Shown here piece after piece: positions 58,920-64,000 of a stretch of DNA of 64,000 nt. This stretch comes from Sphingomonas_B tabacisoli (GTDB lineage: Bacteria; Pseudomonadota; Alphaproteobacteria; Sphingomonadales; Sphingomonadaceae), in the NCBI RefSeq assembly GCF_042678385.1, contig NZ_JBHUDY010000002.1, positions 496,001 through 560,000 of the forward strand, read 5' to 3'. Positions within the stretch are counted from its first letter, which is position 1. Each line of letters opens with the position of its first letter. Both the position numbers and the translations under genes were made by a program. Under the pieces are notes generated by a model. The model was given only the letters and a program-made list of their open reading frames with translations. It searched no databases and had not been told where the DNA came from.

Positions 58920-59843
58920 GTGACGGAATTGCGTTTCGACGGGCGGGTGGCTGTTGTGACTGGGGCTGGCCGCGGTCTCGGGCGCTCCTATGCGCTGTTG
59001 CTGGCGTCGCGCGGCTGCAAGGTCGTCGTCAACGACAATGGCAGCGGCACGCGCGGCGACGGAAGCGATCTGACGCCCGCCGCCGACGTCGTCGCCGAGA
59101 TCGAGGCCGCGGGCGGCGAAGCGGTCGCCTGCACCGGGTCGGTGGCTACACCCGAAGGCGCAGCAGGGATCGTGCAGAGTGCACTCGATAGCTGGGGCCG
59201 GATCGATATCCTAATCCATAATGCCGGTAATGTCCGCTACGGCACCATCGCAGAACTCAGCCTCGAGGATTTCGAAGCCGTCACCGACGTGCATCTGAAA
59301 GGCGGCTTCTACCTCGCTCGGGCCGCCTTCCCGCCGATGGCGGCCGCCGGTTATGGTCGGGTCGTGCTGACCTCGTCGGTCAGCGGCCTTTATGGCAGCC
59401 GCAACACCGTCAACTACGGCCTGTCGAAGGCCGGGTTGATCGGGCTCAACAACGTGCTCGCGCTGGAAGGAGGCGATCACGGCATCCGGTCGAACACGAT
59501 CATTCCCGCTGCCGTCACGCGCATGGCCGACGGACTGGACACCAGCGCCTACCCCCCGATGGACCCGGATCTGGTGGCGCCCATGGTCGCCTGGCTGGCG
59601 CATGAGGATTGCACGGTCACGGGCGAGCATCTGATCGCCGTCGCCGGCCGCATGGCGCGCGCGTTCATGACTGAGACGGTCGGTGTGTTCCGGCCGGAAT
59701 GGACCATCGAAGACGTTGCCGCCAACATCGACGCGATCCGCGATGCGGCGCGTGGCCAATGGACCTTCGCGCCGCATCCGTCGGGCATGTCCGACCATCT
59801 GGGGCGGAGCTTCGGCTGGGCGAAAGAGGAACGCGGCTTGTGA
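58920..59843 (+). CDS. SDR, peroxisomal-MFE2-like 3-hydroxyacyl-CoA dehydrogenase
   Basis: A 307-residue SDR that starts at GTG 58920, with AGGAG 6 nt before it. TGAGRGLGRSYALLLASRG, VVVNDNGSGTRG, the HNAGNVRYG region and YGLSK are present, with the SVSGLYGS Ser. The layout matches the MFE2/HSD17B4-type dehydrogenase domain, which oxidises 3-hydroxyacyl-CoAs of branched or steroidal chains. It is followed by a SnoaL-like gene starting in its stop (GTGA at 59840-59843). Confidence 0.9.
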   Translation: MTELRFDGRVAVVTGAGRGLGRSYALLLASRGCKVVVNDNGSGTRGDGSDLTPAADVVAEIEAAGGEAVACTGSVATPEGAAGIVQSALDSWGRIDILIHNAGNVRYGTIAELSLEDFEAVTDVHLKGGFYLARAAFPPMAAAGYGRVVLTSSVSGLYGSRNTVNYGLSKAGLIGLNNVLALEGGDHGIRSNTIIPAAVTRMADGLDTSAYPPMDPDLVAPMVAWLAHEDCTVTGEHLIAVAGRMARAFMTETVGVFRPEWTIEDVAANIDAIRDAARGQWTFAPHPSGMSDHLGRSFGWAKEERGL

Positions 59844-60364
59844 GCATCGACGAGCAGCTCGCTCGCGAAGGGATTCGGGCGTGCCTGGCCCGGCTCGCAC
59901 GAGGCGAGGACCGGCGCGACGCAGGGCTGATACGTTCCGCTTTCTGGCCGGAAGCGCGCCTCGACTATGGCGTGTTCGAGGGCGATTTCGCTGCCTATCT
60001 CGCCTGGGTGGTGCCTGGCTCCGAAGCGATCCTGAACACGCAGCATGTGCTCGGGCAATCGTATATCGAGCTTTCTGGCGGCACCGCGAAAGCCGAGACG
60101 CAAGTCATTTCCTATCACCGCTTCGCCTTCGGGGCAGGCGACGAGCGCGATTCGACGATTGGCGGGCGCTACCTCGACGCGTTCGAGCAGCGCGAGGGCG
60201 AGTGGCGCATCGCTGCGCGCACGATGATCTACGACTGGTTGCAGGACGGCGGCGCGGCCGTTGATTGGGGGCAGGGCCTGATGGGCAACCCGCTCAGCGC
60301 GCCGCACTTCGCCGGCCGCGCGCATGGCGACTGGAGCGAGAGCTTTTTCGGAGCGTCTGCTTGA
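59840..60364 (+). CDS. SnoaL-like (NTF2-fold) protein
   Basis: A 174-residue protein with a GTG start. Parts of the cone-shaped NTF2 fold are visible: the N-terminal helix pair (GIRACLARLARGEDRRDAGL), FWPEARLDYG and the strand ARTMIYDWLQDG. The family includes ketosteroid isomerase, scytalone dehydratase and cyclases such as SnoaL, so isomerisation, dehydration or water addition to the pathway intermediate is possible. The next SnoaL-like gene starts in its stop at a TTG codon (60361). Confidence 0.78.
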   Translation: MSIDEQLAREGIRACLARLARGEDRRDAGLIRSAFWPEARLDYGVFEGDFAAYLAWVVPGSEAILNTQHVLGQSYIELSGGTAKAETQVISYHRFAFGAGDERDSTIGGRYLDAFEQREGEWRIAARTMIYDWLQDGGAAVDWGQGLMGNPLSAPHFAGRAHGDWSESFFGASA

Positions 60365-60903
60365 GCGCCTCGCCCGAGCGTATCCAGGCGCTGCTGGACC
60401 GTCAGGACATACTCGACTGCCTCAACCGCTTCTGTCGAGGGATCGACCGCTTCGACCGCGACCTGTTCCTATCGGCGTTTCATGCCGACGCGATCATCGC
60501 CGCCGGACCCTTCGTCGGTGGCCCCATCGTGCTTTACGAATGGGCGCAACCGCTGCATGAGACCGGGCAGATTGCGACCCAGCACGCACTGCTGAACTTC
60601 AGCTGCGACCTGTCCGGCGACACTGCGCATTGCGAAACCTATTACCAGTTCATCGGACGCAACCGCGATGAAACCATATGGATGGCGGGCGGCCGCTATC
60701 TCGATCGCGTCGAACGTCGCGACAGCGCGTGGAAGATCGCCTATCGCACGAACCTGATCGAGTGGTCGGGAAGCCTGCCGGCTTTGCCACTACCGTTCGC
60801 AGACGTGCCGGACCTTGAGGTGAACGGCGCAGCCACCCGCGATAGAAGCGACCCTTCTTATTGGCGACCCCTCGTCAACCGGCGGCCGCGCACTGATGCT
60901 TAA
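60361..60903 (+). CDS. SnoaL-like (NTF2-fold) protein
   Basis: A 180-residue second NTF2-fold protein. The TTG start at 60361 overlaps the previous stop (TTGA), giving MSASPERIQALLDRQDILDC. The pattern LNRFCRGIDRFDRDLFLSAF and the Asp/His pair in FHADAIIA recall SnoaL_4 domains. It may form a hetero-oligomer with the product of the gene before. Its TAA stop shares TTAA (60900-60903) with the convergent ligase. Confidence 0.78.
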   Translation: MSASPERIQALLDRQDILDCLNRFCRGIDRFDRDLFLSAFHADAIIAAGPFVGGPIVLYEWAQPLHETGQIATQHALLNFSCDLSGDTAHCETYYQFIGRNRDETIWMAGGRYLDRVERRDSAWKIAYRTNLIEWSGSLPALPLPFADVPDLEVNGAATRDRSDPSYWRPLVNRRPRTDA

Positions 60904-62507
60904 CCGCGGAGCAGCCGCTCGCGTATCGCTTGCTTCAAGACCTTGCCCGCATCGTTCTTCGGCAACGAATCCCACAAGGCGACGGACTCCGGATATTTGA
61001 ATTTGGCCACGCCGGCACCGGCGAGATGGGCGGCGAGCGCGGGAACGTCGGGCGTTGCCCCGGCGGCCGGCACGACCACGGCCACCGCCCGCTCGCCGGT
61101 TTTCGCGTCGGGCACGCCGACGATCGCGATCTCCGCTACATCGGGGTGGCCGAGCAGCAAGTCCTCGATTTCCTTGGGCGCGATATTCTCGCCATTTCGG
61201 ATGATCAGATCCTTGATCCGGCCGGTCACGACCAGATGGTCGCCATTCTCCCACCGGCCCTGATCGCCCGTGCGGAAAAAGCCGTCCTCGTCGAAGCTGC
61301 CGGCCTCGTCGGCCGGATTGATATAGCCGAGCAGCATCTGTGGGCCCTTGGCCCTGATCTCGCCATCGGGGGCGAGCCGGATGTCGGCGAGGCCGGGCCG
61401 TCCGTCCGTTTCGGCCGCACTGTCGATATGCCCGCGGTCGAGAACGCCGACCGTGGTGACAGGCACTTCGGTCGAGCCATAGACCCGGCACACGCGCGCG
61501 TTCGAGAAATGGTCGGTCGCCTCGCGGATCAGTGCCGGCGGTACCGACGCGCCGCCGCAGATGAAGACCTTCAGGTCGGGGAGGCTGATCCCCGCCGCGC
61601 GGGCAACATCGAGCAGCTGACGCAGGAACGGCGTCGCGCCGGCCATGTGGGTGATGCGATGCCGCTGCATCAATTCGACTGCAACGGCCGCGTCCCAGCT
61701 TTCCATCAGCACCGCGGCAGTGCCCAGCATGGCCGGGCACTCAAAGGCGTAGATCGACCCGCCGATGTGGCTGATCGGCGATGCGACGAGAAAGCGGTCG
61801 CCGGGCTCTACCAGCCAATGCCGGCCAATCTGCCGGATCAGGGCGCCGAGCGAGTTGTGCGTGTGCAGCACGCCCTTTGGACGCCCGGTCGTGCCGCTGG
61901 TGTACATCAGCATGCGGACATCGTCCGGATCGACCTGCGGGAGCGACGCGCTTCCTGCCTCGCTGGCGAGCGACTCGAAGCTTTGCGCGTCCGTGCCGCC
62001 CCGGACGGTCGCCGCTAACGGAGGGGATGGCAGGTCCGAGCAGGCCGCCTGGAGCATCTCGGCGTAGTCGTGGCCGCGAAACTGCTGCGGGATGAAGGCG
62101 ATGCAGGTGCCGGCATCCTGGAGAATGAAGCGCAGGTCGTGCTCGCGCAGCGATGGCAGAATCGGATTGGCAACCATCCCGGCCATGGTCGCCGCCATGT
62201 AGATCACCGCCGCCTCGTGCCAGTTCGGCAGCATGAAGGAGACGACGCTGCCCGGATCGAAGCGCCGCAGCAGCGCGCCCGCCAGCCGTTCTGACGCCGC
62301 GATCAGGCTGCCTGCGCTCAACGCCGTCTCGCCTTGCCGCAAAACCACGCGCATGGGGTCGTCGGCAGCGCTGGCCCGAAGAGCATCGGCGCATGTCTCT
62401 CGGCCCCACCAGCCTTGCGCATAGGCGCGTGCGGCCTGCTGCTCGTCCCAGCGGATGGACCAGCATGTGGCGGTCGTCCGCCGCTGCGGCTCCGGATTGA
62501 ACGACAT
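60900..62507 (-). CDS. AMP-dependent acyl-CoA synthetase / ligase
   Basis: A 535-residue ligase. MYTSGTTGRPKGVLHTHNSL is the adenylation loop, VYGSTEVPVTTVG the A5-like motif, then IRNGENIAPKEIEDLLL and the lysine context LPKNDAGKVLKQ. It is similar to cyclohexanecarboxylate- and other ring-acid-CoA ligases (general likeness only). It is the only gene in its direction between the two plus-strand groups and is divergent from the third SnoaL-like gene. Confidence 0.92.
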   Translation of the reverse strand: MSFNPEPQRRTTATCWSIRWDEQQAARAYAQGWWGRETCADALRASAADDPMRVVLRQGETALSAGSLIAASERLAGALLRRFDPGSVVSFMLPNWHEAAVIYMAATMAGMVANPILPSLREHDLRFILQDAGTCIAFIPQQFRGHDYAEMLQAACSDLPSPPLAATVRGGTDAQSFESLASEAGSASLPQVDPDDVRMLMYTSGTTGRPKGVLHTHNSLGALIRQIGRHWLVEPGDRFLVASPISHIGGSIYAFECPAMLGTAAVLMESWDAAVAVELMQRHRITHMAGATPFLRQLLDVARAAGISLPDLKVFICGGASVPPALIREATDHFSNARVCRVYGSTEVPVTTVGVLDRGHIDSAAETDGRPGLADIRLAPDGEIRAKGPQMLLGYINPADEAGSFDEDGFFRTGDQGRWENGDHLVVTGRIKDLIIRNGENIAPKEIEDLLLGHPDVAEIAIVGVPDAKTGERAVAVVVPAAGATPDVPALAAHLAGAGVAKFKYPESVALWDSLPKNDAGKVLKQAIRERLLRG

Positions 62508-62555
62508 GGAATTCCGCTCCGCCTTGTCGACGCGAGGCTATGCGAACGGCGCGAA

Positions 62556-62623
62556 CCCCTCGCAAGAGGGGGTCGGCAATCGAACGCCGGGGCGATTGCG
62601 AGGGCACTCAGGTTGACGAGTGC
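62556..62623. promoter_or_regulatory. Three consecutive inverted repeats in a divergent promoter region
   Basis: Within 68 bp lie three perfect inverted repeats: CCCCTC-GCAA-GAGGGG (62556-62571, GNRA-type loop), GCAATCG-N10-CGATTGC (62576-62599) and GCACTC-N8-GAGTGC (62604-62623). They are between the ligase start (62507) and the SnoaL-like start (62668). They could be operators or a structured 5' leader. No known riboswitch was recognised. Confidence 0.5.
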
Positions 62624-62667
62624 GGCTGCACGCGGAACTGATTTCAGCAAGCACCAGGAGCAATCTC

Positions 62668-63159
62668 ATGAGCGATTTTCTCGTGATCGACGCAGGCGTG
62701 CGGCAACTACAGGCGCGCTTCATCGACGCCGCGTGGCGACAGGACGCGAACGAATTCGCGGCTTGCTTCACCGCCGACGGCGTGTGGAAGATTGCGGGAA
62801 TGGAGATCAAGGGCCGGGCGGCAATTGCCGAAGCCTGCCGCACGCTGCTGGGGCGCTGCGAGCGTGTGCAACTGATCCTGATGCCCCCCATTCTGGAGGT
62901 CACAGCGGACGGCGCTATCGGCCGCAGCCATGTGACCGAGTTCGCGAAAATGCGGGACGGCAGCTCGGCGATGACGTTCGGCATCTACCATGACCGCTTC
63001 GCCCAAGAGGACGGCCGCTGGCGCTACCGCTCCCGCCACTGGAGCTTCGCCTATCGGGGTCCGGCCGACTTGTCGGCCCCCTTTGTCGATACGCCGGACT
63101 TCGGTCCGTTTCCCGGCTTTCCGGGCCCCGACGAGCCGACTTATGTGCGGCCAAGCTGA
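62668..63159 (+). CDS. SnoaL-like (NTF2-fold) protein
   Basis: A 163-residue NTF2-fold protein. It starts at ATG 62668 with AGGAG 8 nt upstream. VRQLQARFIDAAWRQDANEF and CFTADGVWKIAGMEIKGR are typical of the SnoaL_3/4 entry strands; the C-terminus is Pro/Gly-rich (FPGFPGPDEPTY). It precedes the BVMO gene by 99 bp and could accept its product or substrate; function is inferred from family. Confidence 0.78.
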   Translation: MSDFLVIDAGVRQLQARFIDAAWRQDANEFAACFTADGVWKIAGMEIKGRAAIAEACRTLLGRCERVQLILMPPILEVTADGAIGRSHVTEFAKMRDGSSAMTFGIYHDRFAQEDGRWRYRSRHWSFAYRGPADLSAPFVDTPDFGPFPGFPGPDEPTYVRPS

Positions 63160-63258
63160 TCGGCGGGGCGATAGCGTGGCCCTCGTCGCGATTCCCGATT
63201 GCTGATCGACACCAGTGTTCATTATCGCTCGCAGCGACATCCACCGAAAGGACATTGC

Positions 63259-64000
63259 ATGGGTTGCGAACCCACCCGGACGCCGCCGGCCGATCAGGTC
63301 GATATCGCCGCGCTCCGGCGTCGCTACGCAGCGGAGCGCGACAAGCGGCTGAACAGCGAGGGCGAGGCGCAGTACGTCCGTGTCAGCGGCGATTTCAACG
63401 ATCTCTATGTGTCCGATCCGCACCTGCCCGTGGTGCCGCGGCTCCCGGTCCATGAAGAGCTGGACGTGGCGGTTCTCGGCGCCGGCTTTGGCGGCATCCT
63501 GGCTAGCTATTATCTGACGAAGGCGGGCATCGGCAGCTTCCGCAATATCGACCATGCCGGCGACTTCGGCGGCGTTTGGTACTGGAACCGCTATCCTGGC
63601 GTGCAGTGCGACAATGATTCCTACTGCTATCTTCCGCTGCTCGAAGAGACCGGCTTCATGCCGTCCAAGAAGTTCGCGGACGGCGCCGAAATCTACGGCT
63701 ATTGCAAGGTGATCGCCGACCGGTTCGGCCTGACCGAACGGGCGCTGTTCCACACGCTGATCACCTCGATCAAATGGGAGGAGAGCGATCAGCGCTGGCT
63801 GATCGAGACCAACCGAGGTGACCGCATCCGCGCCAGATTCGTGATCATGGCGGCGGGCGTGCTCAACATGCCCAAGCTGCCGGGCATTCACGGCATCGAC
63901 AGCTTCAAGGGCAAGATGTTCCACACCGCCCGATGGGACTATGACTATACCGGAGGAGCGCCAGGCAACCCGGCGCTCGACAAGCTCGGCGACAAGACGG
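63259..64000 (+). CDS. Baeyer-Villiger monooxygenase / flavin-containing monooxygenase, 3' end cut by window edge
   Basis: The first 247 residues of a flavoprotein; the frame stays open to the window end. AAAGGA lies upstream of ATG 63259. The FAD motif GAGFGG is at residues 74-79 (AVLGAGFGGILASYYL), followed by GDFGGVWYWNRYPGVQCDND, and the BVMO fingerprint FKGKMFHTARWD is at about 216-227. The 70-residue N-terminal extension before the Rossmann fold is typical of long BVMOs. It would insert oxygen next to a ketone to give an ester or lactone, for example in a steroid or cyclic ketone. The NADP and C-terminal parts are outside the window. Confidence 0.93.
   Translation, partial: MGCEPTRTPPADQVDIAALRRRYAAERDKRLNSEGEAQYVRVSGDFNDLYVSDPHLPVVPRLPVHEELDVAVLGAGFGGILASYYLTKAGIGSFRNIDHAGDFGGVWYWNRYPGVQCDNDSYCYLPLLEETGFMPSKKFADGAEIYGYCKVIADRFGLTERALFHTLITSIKWEESDQRWLIETNRGDRIRARFVIMAAGVLNMPKLPGIHGIDSFKGKMFHTARWDYDYTGGAPGNPALDKLGDKT

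Noticed and set aside
63215..63240. TCGCT-CGC-AGCGA hairpin before the BVMO gene
   Set aside because: Only a 5-bp stem with a 3-nt loop; too weak to call a regulatory element.
1..64000. CRISPR arrays, tRNA or rRNA genes, insertion sequences, prophage genes
   Set aside because: Searched by eye on both strands; no regular repeats, cloverleaf or transposase/integrase-like proteins were recognised.

Overview
The window is a GC-rich, almost fully coding stretch from what looks like an aerobic alphaproteobacterium, most likely a sphingomonad. This is an inference from gene style: many short-chain dehydrogenases (SDRs), two-component acyl-CoA dehydrogenases (ACADs), SnoaL-like proteins, two P450s, a Rieske oxygenase and the end of a Baeyer-Villiger monooxygenase. 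No rRNA, tRNA, CRISPR array or insertion sequence was seen. Genes run in short divergent and convergent operons with frequent ATGA, TGATG, GTGA or TTGA stop/start overlaps.

Region 1 (1-8234) is a glycerolipid and storage-lipid block: an esterase (cut at the left edge), a WS/DGAT acyltransferase, a HAD phosphatase-PlsC fusion, a monoacylglycerol-lipase-like hydrolase, PlsB and GpsA. Together they could carry dihydroxyacetone phosphate to glycerol-3-phosphate, lysophosphatidate, phosphatidate and triacylglycerol. Their make-up resembles the mycobacterial plsB2-plsC-WS/DGAT-lipQ neighbourhood.

Region 2 (8413-27274) is the first catabolic part: an acyl-CoA ligase, two TetR regulators, an AcuI-like reductase, a double EthD-like protein, an SDR, an aldehyde dehydrogenase, an enoyl-CoA hydratase, a fused two-domain ACAD (FadE34-like), a 3-alpha-hydroxysteroid-dehydrogenase-like SDR, a DUF35/thiolase-fold pair (Ltp2-type retro-aldolase), an amidohydrolase, an IclR regulator, another ligase, a CaiB-type CoA-transferase and a further SDR. 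Region 3 (27413-41710) holds a small secreted protein, MarR, a thiolase, an MFS exporter with an extra C-terminal domain, a DapB-like dehydrogenase, a free-standing lipoyl domain, a Gfo/Idh/MocA oxidoreductase, a ligase, a Tat lipoprotein related to GH43, an enoyl-CoA hydratase, a 3-ketosteroid-dehydrogenase-like flavoprotein and an E1 alpha/beta pair.

Region 4 (41711-50191) has a decayed esterase fragment, two ACAD pairs transcribed divergently with a Rieske ferredoxin between them, and a secreted GH106 alpha-L-rhamnosidase translationally coupled to the last ACAD. Region 5 (50216-64000) has a P450, a decayed MFS transporter, a Rieske ring-hydroxylating oxygenase, an operon of SDR, ferredoxin, P450, SDR and CoA-transferase, an opposite operon of two SDRs and two SnoaL-like proteins, an acyl-CoA ligase, a third SnoaL-like protein and a BVMO cut by the right edge.

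Read together, regions 2-5 look like an accessory supercluster for taking up or deglycosylating, oxygenating and beta-oxidising a bulky polycyclic or branched isoprenoid substrate. A steroid or triterpenoid, perhaps carrying rhamnose, fits best. The substrate is inferred, not shown. No ring-cleavage dioxygenase or MaoC-type hydratase is present, so the window covers only part of any such pathway.
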